A stretch of 64,000 nucleotides of DNA. It comes from Candidatus Eiseniibacteriota bacterium. Lineage in GTDB: Bacteria > Eisenbacteria > RBG-16-71-46 > CAIMUX01. Shown here one piece after another: positions 9,280 through 16,964 of the stretch (position 1 is its first letter; every line of letters begins with the position of its first letter). The notes under the pieces are model-generated. The model made no database searches and was not told the DNA's origin. It saw nothing but the letters and a program-made list of their open reading frames with translations. The stretch is taken from positions 248,001 through 312,000 of the forward strand of contig JADJQY010000002.1 in assembly GCA_016712505.1 (NCBI GenBank), read 5' to 3'. Both the position numbers and the translations under genes were made by a program.

Positions 9280-11655
9280 GAAGCGGTCGGGTCTCAGACA
9301 CCGCCCTGGGCCTCCTCGTGTCACTTGGCGCGGTGTGTAGCTTGTCCTGGGCGCAGCCCGAGGTCGCGGGCGAGTTCTCGTTCGCAGGTCGTACCCCTCC
9401 CGGCGCCCCGGTCCCGCTGAACAATCTCTTCGTCGTCGGTGATCTCCTCGTGGTGCAGCCGCAATCCTCCGAGGTGGCCCGTTGGGGGCTGGGCTCCCTC
9501 GTGGTCTGGGACGGATCGCGTTGGTCCGGCATCGCCAGCACACCCACCAGCGGCGTTTCCTCAATGGTGAGCGATGGCGAGCGGTTGTACCTGCTCGTCC
9601 GGGGCAGCACGGAAGAGGCGCCGCGCATTGACACCTGGGACGGTGACGGCTGGACTCGCGGGGCACTGCCGGTGCCCGAGGATGCGCGACAACTCGCGTA
9701 CTGCGACGAAGCGCTGGTGGCGATCGGTTGGGTCGTCGACAGTCACCTGGAAGCGGACTCGTGGATTCAGCGCTGGGATGGTGCAGCGTGGACCGACCTG
9801 TTCCGTGACGACGATCCGGAGGTGTTCTCCTCCGTCGAGGCCGCCGGGCCGGGACCTGAGATCTTGGTTCGCATTCGCCAGCGCGCGACCGGGGCGGAGT
9901 CGTTCGAACGCTGGCGGGATGGAGTCTGGCACCCGGTCCAGGTTCCAGACTCGGTGAGCCTGGACTCGTTCGCATGGTCGTCGGCCGGGTGGATAGGGGT
10001 CGGACGCGAGTGGAGTCCCGGCGCTGACCAGGCGACGCTCTACCGTCTCCAGAAAGACTCCTGGAAGCCCTTCGGGCCCTCGTTCCCGGCGCATTCGCTC
10101 AACCTCCTCTCGACCGGTGGGGTAGCTCTGCTTGGAACCTTGATCGGGGAGGGGCGGGAGCTGACGAGTGCACTGTGGAGCGTGGAAGGGGACACCCTGC
10201 GCTCACTCGGTACCCTGACGGATGCCGGGGGTGACTTCGGGGGGATCGCGGCTGCCGCTTCGTGGCAGGGAGGAATCGTCTGTGGTGGGAGCTTCGTCTC
10301 GATCGGCGGGGTGGGCGCGTGGAACGTAGCTTTGCTCCGTGAATCCGGGGCGGAGCGAATTCGCGATGGCGATGCGATCGATGGGCAGATCGAGCAGATC
10401 GTGCCGTTTCGTGACGGCATCGCGGTCGCCGGCGATTTCGCATACGCCGGAACTTTGCCTTGTTCCGGCCTCGCGATTCGCGACGCGGCTGGATGGGTCG
10501 AGGCCCCCGCCCCACGGCCTGGGCGCTCGTGGGTGATGCAGGAGTACCGCGGCACCCTGTCGATCGCAGCGGGAGATACCGTCTCGTTCTGGACCGGGGC
10601 GCGATGGGAAGCACTGGGCGGCGTGGGACACGACAGGACGGTTTCGGCCCTGGGGCTGCACGAAGGAGACCTGATCGCCGCGGGGATGTTCTTGCGTAGC
10701 GGCTCCAGCATCACCCGCGGTGTTGCTCGTTGGGATGGTGCACACTGGTCCAGACTTGGAGGGGGTATCCGGGGCCTTCCAAACTGCCTTGAGAGTTGGT
10801 CCGGGAATCTCGTGATCGGCGGCGATCTCAGGGAAGCGGAGTTCAACCCTGTTTCCGAACATCGCGCTGTGGGACGGAGCGGGTTGGTACCCGATAGGAC
10901 CGGGACTGCAACGCGCCGTCCCGCCGTCGAACTTTCACCGCAGCGGCACCGGCGTGGTCGCTCTCGCTCGCTACGGCGACCTGCTCCTCGCGGCAGGAGA
11001 CTTCGTCCGCGCGGGAAGCGAGGATCTCCCGGGAATTGCTCTCTGGGACGGCTCAGCCTGGCGACGACTGGGCGACGACGACCCGGAGGGCATCCGGCCG
11101 CGCGACGTGAGCTCCCTCGCGGTTTCGGGGAATCGCGTCTTCGCCTATGGCACGTTCGAGATTGGGCGCCGATCGGGTCGGTCGGCTCTCTGCGTCCTCG
11201 AGGGTGGCCGCTGGAGGGTGGTTTCGACCGATCCGGAAGTGCGGGCGATGCAGGCCTTGGCCGACGGAACAGTGTGGATCTCGGCGAGTCGCCCCGAGGC
11301 ACTCCTGCCTGGGGCGATGCGCTACGACCTCCTCCGCCTCGCTCCCGAAGACGCCCCGCACCTGATCGATCGCCCTTCGATTCTCTCGATCGACGCCCTC
11401 GGCCCGATCCCCGCCCGCGGCTCGCTCGATGTGCGCTACTCCCTGACCCGGAACGCGCCGCTGCGTTATGGGCTCTACAACGTGGGCGGACGGCGGATCG
11501 TCGAGATCGATGGGGGAGTGCAGGCGGCGGGGCCGCACGCGATCCACATCGATGCCGAGAGCTTGTCGCTGCCGCTCATCCTCTCAGGCGTCTACTTCCT
11601 GCGGATCGAGGCGGGGGACGACGTGGTGTCGCGGCGGATCGTGGTGGTGCGGTGA
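9276..11655 (+). CDS. Exported beta-propeller-like protein, type A, frameshifted near 10855
   Basis: ATG 9276 overlaps the previous stop (ATGA). The signal peptide ends around LGAVCSLSWAQ. The type A layout is clear (GAWNVALL, EYRGTLSIAAG, ARWDGAHWSRLGGG). The first frame loses homology after GDLREAEFNPV and runs on as low-complexity sequence to 11699. The other frame carries NIALWDGAGWYPIG, IALWDGSAWRRLG and the sorting-like domain to 11655. Removing one C at about 10855 gives a continuous ~792-residue protein. This is the last gene of the propeller array. Confidence 0.75.
11290..11655 (+). repeat. 3' sorting-domain module, copy 3
   Basis: Third near-identical copy of the C-terminal module (compare 1703-2032 and 6474-6839). 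The encoded residues differ from copy 2 at only a few positions, such as APHLID versus APRLIG. Confidence 0.8.
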
Positions 11656-11659
11656 GCGG

Positions 11660-11688
11660 TTGCCCCACGCCCCAGCACTTTCTATCAT
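11660..11688 (+). promoter_or_regulatory. Predicted sigma70-type promoter
   Basis: TTGCCC (11660-11665), exactly 17 bases, then TATCAT (11683-11688). It lies just after the propeller array and 58 bases before the ATG at 11747. It follows the same pattern as six other candidate promoters in this window. Confidence 0.5.
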
Positions 11689-11746
11689 CACGGGCGTAGG
11701 GTCATCACCACCAGGGGCCGGCTGGATTGGACCGGGGGGAGCGCGC

Positions 11747-11941
11747 ATGAGCGATCGGAAGAGTGCGGGAGAACCGACCGACGGGCCGCGGTCGGCGGGA
11801 GTTGCGGGCCGCGCCGACGATGGGGTCGACGTGACCCTGATCCGCTGGATGCTCACCCTCTCCCCACTCGAGCGTCTGCAGGTGTTGCAACGGACCATTC
11901 GCTCGTTGGAGAGATTGCGCAGTGGCCGCACCGGTCGGTGA
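11747..11941 (+). CDS. Small hypothetical protein paired with a nucleotidyltransferase
   Basis: 64 residues from ATG 11747, with a GGGGGAG-type ribosome binding site upstream. The N-terminal half is polar and low-complexity; the C-terminal half is a helix-rich segment (VTLIRWMLTLSPLERLQVLQ). Short proteins with a sentence like this often precede minimal nucleotidyltransferase genes; I know this as a recurring arrangement, not as a named family. It overlaps the next gene by 20 bases, so the two are probably co-translated. It could be the antitoxin-like half of a two-gene module, but nothing in the sequence proves that. Confidence 0.65.
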   Translation: MSDRKSAGEPTDGPRSAGVAGRADDGVDVTLIRWMLTLSPLERLQVLQRTIRSLERLRSGRTGR

Positions 11942-12428
11942 TCTGCTCTCGATGCTTCGGCGACTGGCGGCGGAGCAGGTGGAATTCATCGTCGTGGGCG
12001 GGGTTGGGGCAGTCCTGCAGGGGGCGCCGATCGCCACCTTCGACTTGGATGTCGTCCATGCCCGGAATCCGCAGAACGTGGAGCGACTCGCCCATGTACT
12101 GACCGCACTGGGCGCGCGGTACCGGGGGCAGGGGGATCGAGTAGTGGCGCCGCTGGCAGCGCACCTGGCAGGCCCGGGGCACCACCTCCTGATCACTACG
12201 GAAGGGCCTCTCGATCTCCTGGGTGCGCTGATCGGGGGGCGGGATCATGAGGCGTTGGCGGCGCACACCATCGACTTCGAATTGGAGCCAGGCCTGGTCG
12301 TTCGAGTGCTTGCCCTCGAGATGATCATCGCGCTCAAGGAAGAGCTGGGCGGGGAGAAGGATCTAGCGGTCTTACCGGTGCTACGTCGCACCCTTGCCGA
12401 ACTGCGAAAGCCGCGCACCGACCTCTGA
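11922..12428 (+). CDS. Nucleotidyltransferase-fold protein (DUF6036/AbiEii-like)
   Basis: 168 residues from GTG 11922. The N-terminus reads EFIVVGGVGAVLQGAPIATFDLDVV, the G-G-x-A-(x)n-D-x-D pattern of small nucleotidyltransferase-fold proteins: a GG motif near residue 26 and an acidic pair (DLD) near residue 42. It also has the usual late helix ALEMIIALKEELGGEKDLAVL. Families with this layout include AbiEii-type toxins and uncharacterised nucleotidyltransferases next to small partner genes. It lies downstream of, and overlaps, the 64-residue gene. Substrate and activity are not known. Confidence 0.7.
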   Translation: MAAPVGDLLSMLRRLAAEQVEFIVVGGVGAVLQGAPIATFDLDVVHARNPQNVERLAHVLTALGARYRGQGDRVVAPLAAHLAGPGHHLLITTEGPLDLLGALIGGRDHEALAAHTIDFELEPGLVVRVLALEMIIALKEELGGEKDLAVLPVLRRTLAELRKPRTDL

Positions 12429-12473
12429 GTTCCTCCGGCTCTCCGTCCCGGAACCTGGCAGTCACCCCGGGTG

Positions 12474-12495
12474 GCGGCCACCCAGGGGTGGCCGC
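12474..12495. terminator. Hairpin between convergent genes
   Basis: GCGGCCACCC (12474-12483) pairs perfectly with GGGTGGCCGC (12486-12495) between the convergent nucleotidyltransferase and aroF genes. There is no T-run on either side, so this is a possible bidirectional transcription stop rather than a classical intrinsic terminator. Confidence 0.45.
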
Positions 12496-12533
12496 GCCCC
12501 CCAGCGCCGCGGTGATCCTGCCCCTACCGCCCG

Positions 12534-13598
12534 CTACTCCCCCCGCACCGCCTCGAGCTTGCGCACGTCCTTCACGATCCGTTCGAGTTCGCTCGGAGTG
12601 ATGCACTGCTGGCCGTCGCTCCAGGCCTTCTGGGGGTCGGAGTGAGTTTCCAGCAGGAGTCCGTCGGCACCGGCGGCGACGGCCGCGAGGGCGAGGGGGC
12701 GCACGAGGTGGCGATCGCCGGTGGCGTGCGAGGGATCGAAGAAGACGGGCAGGTTCGACTGCCGCTTCAGAATCGGGATCGCGGCGATGTCGGAGCTGTA
12801 GCGCTGGTAGTCCTTGCTCTCGAAGGTGCGGACCCCGCGCAGGCAGAGGATGATCTCCTCGTTGCCGTAGGCGGCAAGGTACTCGGCGGCGAGGAGGAAC
12901 TCCTCGATGGTGGCCGACTCGCCGCGCTTCAGCAGGACCGGCTTCCCGAGCGGACCGGAGAGGCGGGCGCACTCCTCGAGCAGGCCGTACGATTTCATGT
13001 TGCGCGCCCCGATCTGGATGACGTCGGACTGGGCGACGACCTGATCGAGGATCCGTTCGTCCTCGATGCTGCCATCCTCACGCGGGTGCCGGTTGGTGCC
13101 GGTGGCCTCGGTGACCACCGGGAGCCCGGTCCGTTGGCGCGCCTCGGCGAGATAGCGGAGGCCTTCACCGCCGAGCCCCTGGAAGGCGTAGGGCGAGGTG
13201 CGTGGCTTGTAGGCGCCGCCGCGCAGCGCCTGGGCGCCGGCGGCCTTGACCTCGTCGGCCAGGGTCAGGATCATGTCGCGACCTTCGACCGAGCAGGGAC
13301 CGGCGACGATCGCCACCGAGCCGTCCCCGAGGGTAAGATCGCCGAGCTTCACGCGGCGGGTGGCGCTGCGGAATTCACGGCTGACCAACTTGTAGGGACG
13401 GGTGATGCGATGGACCGATTCGACCGCTTCGAGCTCGAGAAAGAGATCCTCGCCCACCTTGCGGGTGTCGCCGATCACGCCGATCACCAGCCGATCCACC
13501 CCCTGGCTGGCGTCCGGCTTGAGGCCGTTGGCCTCGATCCGACGCACCACCTCGGCGATCTCGGCCTCGGTCGCCCCTTTCTTCACACGGATGATCAT
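12534..13598 (-). CDS. aroF: 3-deoxy-7-phosphoheptulonate (DAHP) synthase, type I beta
   Basis: 354 residues. It condenses phosphoenolpyruvate and erythrose 4-phosphate in the first step of the shikimate pathway. Residues ~1-70 form the ferredoxin-like N-terminal regulatory domain of the Thermotoga-type enzyme (MIIRVKKGATEAEIAEVVRR). The catalytic barrel follows, with AIVAGPCSVEG, RGGAYKPRTSPYAFQG, the QIGARNM segment, LLKRG and FDPSHATGD. Length and motifs are complete. It is transcribed divergently from recO, and a promoter-like element lies 46 bases upstream of its start. The N-terminal domain suggests feedback control by an aromatic amino acid, which the sequence alone cannot confirm. Confidence 0.95.
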   Translation of the reverse strand: MIIRVKKGATEAEIAEVVRRIEANGLKPDASQGVDRLVIGVIGDTRKVGEDLFLELEAVESVHRITRPYKLVSREFRSATRRVKLGDLTLGDGSVAIVAGPCSVEGRDMILTLADEVKAAGAQALRGGAYKPRTSPYAFQGLGGEGLRYLAEARQRTGLPVVTEATGTNRHPREDGSIEDERILDQVVAQSDVIQIGARNMKSYGLLEECARLSGPLGKPVLLKRGESATIEEFLLAAEYLAAYGNEEIILCLRGVRTFESKDYQRYSSDIAAIPILKRQSNLPVFFDPSHATGDRHLVRPLALAAVAAGADGLLLETHSDPQKAWSDGQQCITPSELERIVKDVRKLEAVRGE

Positions 13599-13643
13599 CG
13601 CGAGTCCTTCCTTGAGCGTTCTGGGTCTGGGTCCTTGCGCGGC

Positions 13644-13672
13644 AGGCTAGCGCCGCATTCCCCGGAGGTAAA
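13644..13672 (-). promoter_or_regulatory. Predicted aroF promoter
   Basis: On the minus strand, TTTACC (13672-13667), a 17-base spacer and TAGCCT (13649-13644) lie upstream of the aroF ATG at 13598. The layout matches the other candidate promoters in the window. Confidence 0.45.
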
Positions 13673-13696
13673 GCGCGGATCGACGGGGGCGCGGGA

Positions 13697-14545
13697 GTGA
13701 ATTCGCAGATCGTGGAGTGCGAGGGGATGGTGCTGCGCTCGCTGCGCTACGGTGAGACGAGCCGGATCGTCACCCTCTTCACCCGGGCGCATGGAAAGGT
13801 GAGCGCGATGGCCAAGGGGGCACGCGAAACCAAGAGCCCCTTCGGCTCGAGCCTGGAGCCGTTCTGTGTCGCGAGCTACGTCTTCTACCACCGGACGGGG
13901 CGCGACCTGCAATTCCTGAAGAGCGGCTGGACCGAGCGCGAATACAGCGCGCTCTGGGAGGACGCGGAACGGTTTCTCCACGGCGCGGCGCTGCTCGAGT
14001 TCCTCGACCGCATCCTGCTCGAGGAGGAACCGGTACCGGAGATCTACGACCTGGCGCAGCGCGCGCTGGCCGTCCTGACCCGAGCCCCCCGCGAACGACT
14101 GCGGGAGCTGTTCCGGGCATTTCAGCTTCGCGCCGCGGCCCACCTGGGGTACGCCCCGATGCTCGATCGCTGCCTGCACTGCGCCCGCGGCCTGCCCGAG
14201 GGAGAAGCGGAGATGACCGAGGTGTGGGTCTTCCGCGCCACTGAAGGAGGAGCGCTCTGCCCCAACTGCGCCTCCGGGGGGGAAGGTGGGGTCCGGATCC
14301 GTCCGCGGGCGCTGCGGCGCATCCGCACCATGGCACTCGGTCGGGGCGAGGGGTTCGGCGAGGCCGATCTGGTCGGGGACCGGGGGGGCGCTTCGCTGGT
14401 CCGGGACTCCGCCGCGCCGTCCCCGCTCTGGATCGCCGCCCTGGAGCGAATCGTGGAGGAGTACCTGCACTTCCACATCGAGCGGTACCACGGCCTCCGC
14501 AGCCTCCGCATACGAATGGACGAGATGGGCGCGGCAACGGCTTGA
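13697..14545 (+). CDS. recO: DNA repair protein RecO
   Basis: 282 residues from GTG 13697. RecO works with RecF and RecR to load RecA on single-stranded DNA. The N-terminal OB-fold is recognisable (EGMVLRSLRYGETSRIVTLFTRAHGKVSAMAKGAR cut here into its key parts: GETSRIVTLFT and KGAR). A helical middle follows, then a zinc-finger-like pair (CLHC near residue 156 and CPNC near 191). The C-terminus ends with YHGLRSLRIRMDEM. Length is slightly above the usual 240-260 because of a loop of roughly 30 residues rich in R and G. It reads divergently from aroF. Confidence 0.9.
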   Translation: MNSQIVECEGMVLRSLRYGETSRIVTLFTRAHGKVSAMAKGARETKSPFGSSLEPFCVASYVFYHRTGRDLQFLKSGWTEREYSALWEDAERFLHGAALLEFLDRILLEEEPVPEIYDLAQRALAVLTRAPRERLRELFRAFQLRAAAHLGYAPMLDRCLHCARGLPEGEAEMTEVWVFRATEGGALCPNCASGGEGGVRIRPRALRRIRTMALGRGEGFGEADLVGDRGGASLVRDSAAPSPLWIAALERIVEEYLHFHIERYHGLRSLRIRMDEMGAATA

Positions 14546-14570
14546 CCGCGTGTCAGGCGCTCGCTAGCGT
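14542..14570 (+). promoter_or_regulatory. Predicted promoter of the lipoprotein gene
   Basis: TTGACC (14542-14547), 17 bases, TAGCGT (14565-14570), 34 bases before ATG 14604. The -35 box overlaps the recO stop codon. Confidence 0.55.
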
Positions 14571-14603
14571 CCCGACGACGACAGCAGAGGGGGAGAATCT
14601 CGG

Positions 14604-15393
14604 ATGAACCTTTGGGGTGGATCGGCCGGCCTGGCGGGGGATGTGATGGGGAACCGGCAGGTCGCGCGGAGGATTGAAGCGGCGCACTGGCTCGGCGCCG
14701 AGCACTGGCCTGGAGCCGCGCGGTGGCTCGGAGGGGCGCTCGGGGCGCTGGCCCTGCTGGCGAGCACGCTTTCGGGCTGTCAGCGCGAGTCGGGACCGCG
14801 TGAGATGTCGTTCCAGGTCGATGCCGGACTGCTCGGTAACCCGGTGGCCGATCCGACGCTCGAGGTCACCTTCCGCGCGCCGCGCGAACTGCTGCCCGCC
14901 CCGCCGGAGTTCGTCCAGGCAGCGCAGCGCGAGATGGAGGCAAAGCCCCCCTCCGATCCCTACTCTGATCTGATCCCCGCTCAGATCTACGCTGATCCTT
15001 CAGGGGAGATGCGGATCTTCGTCTCGCGGTTCCGTACGCTGCCGGCCACGGTCGCCGGGGGAGGCGGTTCGGGTGGTGGCCTGAGCGAGGCGTGGCGGAA
15101 GAGCTATCAGGAGAAGGCGACGGCCAAGGTCCATGCCACCGACCCCACCGCGGCCATCGAGTCCGACTACTACCGCCTGGGCCCGGTGCCGGTCCTGCAG
15201 CTGGTGATACGCGGCAAGGGCTACGTGAACTTCCGGCTGGTTTGTGCGGCCGAGCACAGTCCGACGTTCCAGGTCGACTACGTCGTCCCGACCGCGCGCT
15301 GGAAGGACATGGCGCGCGCGGTCGAGTCGTCGATCGGATCACTCGCCTTTCATCACCCCGAGGGGGAGCGCCCGCACGACCTCCTCGGGGTGA
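14604..15393 (+). CDS. Predicted lipoprotein of unknown function, 3' end uncertain
   Basis: The start is ATG 14604, or ATG 14646 behind GGGGGATGTG. A basic N-terminus and hydrophobic stretch lead to a lipobox (LSGC, Cys near residue 56), so it is probably a membrane-anchored lipoprotein. The mature part is polar, with a glycine-rich loop (AGGGGSGGG) and a C-terminal YVNFRLVCAAEHSPTFQVDY segment resembling stress-response or PsbP-like lipoprotein folds only vaguely. The frame stays open to 16115, but everything after about 15340 is antisense to the peroxiredoxin gene and not protein-like. A one-base shift near 15340 would end it at TGA 15391-15393. I give that end as a guess. Confidence 0.6.
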
Positions 15394-15958
15394 ATCAACG
15401 GATCGCTCACCACCCAGCTTCGCGCGATCGTCCCTTTGGCGTCGATCAGGTAGGTGACGCGACGGGCCACCGTCCGGCTCCGACCGTCCCGGTTCAATTC
15501 GAACGCTGCGCCGTAGGCGCGCGCCACCGCGGCGGTGGTGTCGGCCAGGAGCGGAAACGCCGCGCCGCAGTGCTCGGCGAAACGGGCGTGACTCTCGACC
15601 GGATCGACGCTCACCCCGACCAGGTTTGCCCCGCGGGCCCGGATCAGGGAGTCGACCTCCGCGAAGGCGTGCGCTTCCTTCGTGCATCCCGGGGTGAAGT
15701 CGGCAGGGTAGAAGTAGAGCACCAGCGGGGAGGACTTCCAGATCTCGCTGGCTCGCCGGATCGCGCCGGTCTGATCCTTCAAGGCGAAGTCGGGTGCCGG
15801 GTCTCCGATCGCGAGGAGTGCCGGCGCGACGGGGGCGTGGGTTGGGCCGGTGCCCCTTGCTGGGCGGCGGCCGTGCCCCAGAGGCCGGCGGTCCATAGAC
15901 TCAGGATGAGACCCAGGATCGAAAGGATCGCCGGGCGATGCAGACGTTTCTGCGACAT
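15339..15958 (-). CDS. bcp: Exported Bcp/PrxQ-type peroxiredoxin, frameshifted near 15832
   Basis: Thioredoxin-fold peroxidase that reduces hydroperoxides. The peroxidatic Cys sits in FTPGCTKEAHAF and a probable resolving Cys in EHCGAAF. The domain frame opens only from 15896 with an implausible N-terminus. A second frame starts at ATG 15958 behind AGGGAG and encodes a clean signal peptide (AILSILGLILSLWTAGLWG, then AAAQ). Adding one C to the C-run opposite 15830-15834 joins both into ~206 residues (QPTPPVAPALLAIGDPAPDF). The mature enzyme would then act outside the cytoplasm. The 3' end converges on, and overlaps, the lipoprotein gene. Confidence 0.85.
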
Positions 15959-16125
15959 GGGGTTCGGTGCTCCCTTTGCGAGATTGGTTGCAGTCTCCCG
16001 CCCGCCGCGGCGCTGCGGGGGAAGCTCCTTCGCGCTGTCCTTCTCCGTGCGCGGCGTGCTAAGCTCCCGACCGGCCCGGACGCCGTGTGCAGCATCGCAC
16101 AACAACTCGCGGTGAGCGAGTGCTC

Positions 16126-16154
16126 TTGGCACAGGCTCCGGATCACCAGATCAT
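16126..16154 (+). promoter_or_regulatory. Predicted promoter of the pyr operon
   Basis: TTGGCA (16126-16131), 17 bases, GATCAT (16149-16154). Transcription would begin about 20 bases before the PyrR-binding hairpin. Confidence 0.4.
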
Positions 16155-16181
16155 CCGGACTGGTACGTTCGAGTCTTCTTT

Positions 16182-16210
16182 AAGCCGATCCTGCGAGGTC
16201 GGAAAGGAGT
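16182..16210 (+). promoter_or_regulatory. PyrR-binding RNA hairpin covering the leader ribosome binding site
   Basis: GATCCTGCGAGGTC (16187-16200) fits the PyrR-binding loop consensus ARUCCNGNGAGGYU except at its outer edges. It is closed by CCGA (16185-16188) pairing with TCGG (16199-16202). The strong ribosome binding site AAAGGAG (16203-16209) follows immediately, seven bases before ATG 16216. From the known biology of PyrR (UMP-dependent RNA binding), I infer that PyrR-UMP stabilises the hairpin and blocks translation, rather than acting through a terminator. No terminator hairpin is visible. Confidence 0.75.
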
Positions 16211-16215
16211 CGTAC

Positions 16216-16368
16216 ATGCACCTGCTCCCGCCCGCGAGCGGCCGCCTCCCGGCTGCGCTTCGGCTTCGCGTACGCCGCGATCTCTTCCTGCCGCCACTTC
16301 GGCCCGCACCCGCCGGGCGCGACTTCCGTTCTTCGTTCACCGTCCTCTCACGCATGGGGGAATCATGA
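16216..16368 (+). CDS. pyr operon leader peptide, translationally coupled to pyrR
   Basis: A 50-codon frame starting at ATG 16216 with an ideal AAAGGAG site next to the PyrR hairpin. It ends at TGA 16366-16368, overlapping the pyrR ATG (ATGA). The peptide is Arg-, Leu- and Pro-rich (LRLRVRRDLFLPPLRP) and resembles no known protein. pyrR itself has no ribosome binding site of its own closer than GGGGG at 16354-16358, so re-initiation after this leader is a sensible route. The role is regulatory by inference; the peptide may have no function. Confidence 0.6.
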   Translation: MHLLPPASGRLPAALRLRVRRDLFLPPLRPAPAGRDFRSSFTVLSRMGES

Positions 16369-16964
16369 GCCTCAAGCACAAGGCCAACATCGTCAACGAT
16401 GAGGAAATGCGGCGCGCGATCGTGCGCATCTCGCACGAGATCGTGGAGCGTAACCGCGGAGTCAAGGATGTCGGCCTGATCGGAATTCGCCGCCGCGGCG
16501 TGCCGCTGGCGGAGCGGATCCGCGATCACATCCAGAGCTTCGAGGGGCTGGAGGTGCCGGTCGGCACGCTCGACATCTCCCTCTATCGCGACGACCTCCA
16601 GATGCTGGCCGCCCATCCGCTGGTGCGGCCGACCGAGATCCCCTTTGCCATCGACGACCGCATCATCGTGCTGGTCGACGACGTCCTCTACACCGGACGG
16701 ACGGTGCGCGCCGCTCTCGACGCGGTGATGGACTTCGGTCGTCCGCGGGTGATCCAGCTCGCGGTGCTGGTCGATCGCGGCCACCGCGAACTGCCGATCC
16801 GGGCCGACTACGTGGGAAAGAACGTCCCAACCTCGCGGCGGGAGGTGGTCAAGGTCAAGCTCAAGGAGACCGACGAGCACGACGGCGTGGATATCGAGGA
16901 GATGGCCGACGAGGATCCGCACGGTCGCGGCGATATCTCGCAGATCGGGGGAGGTGCGGCATGA
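16365..16964 (+). CDS. pyrR: Bifunctional pyr operon regulator / uracil phosphoribosyltransferase PyrR
   Basis: 199 residues. PyrR binds pyr mRNA when UMP is high and also makes UMP from uracil and PRPP. The PRPP-binding motif VLVDDVLYTGRT is at residues 102-113; the IRRRGVPLA segment and SLYRDD are also typical. It is about 20 residues longer than usual because of an acidic, Gly-rich C-terminal tail. It overlaps the leader ORF and pyrB by ATGA, placing it first in a de novo pyrimidine operon whose leader carries its own binding site. Confidence 0.95.
   Translation: MSLKHKANIVNDEEMRRAIVRISHEIVERNRGVKDVGLIGIRRRGVPLAERIRDHIQSFEGLEVPVGTLDISLYRDDLQMLAAHPLVRPTEIPFAIDDRIIVLVDDVLYTGRTVRAALDAVMDFGRPRVIQLAVLVDRGHRELPIRADYVGKNVPTSRREVVKVKLKETDEHDGVDIEEMADEDPHGRGDISQIGGGAA

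Noticed and set aside
12474..12495. Palindrome considered as a CRISPR-like repeat or transcription factor operator
   Set aside because: Single copy, no spacers, and located between convergent genes, so a transcription stop is simpler. No CRISPR array is present in the window.
15394..16115. C-terminal half of the open frame that continues from the lipoprotein gene
   Set aside because: It is exactly antisense to the peroxiredoxin domain and loses protein-like character after about 15340.
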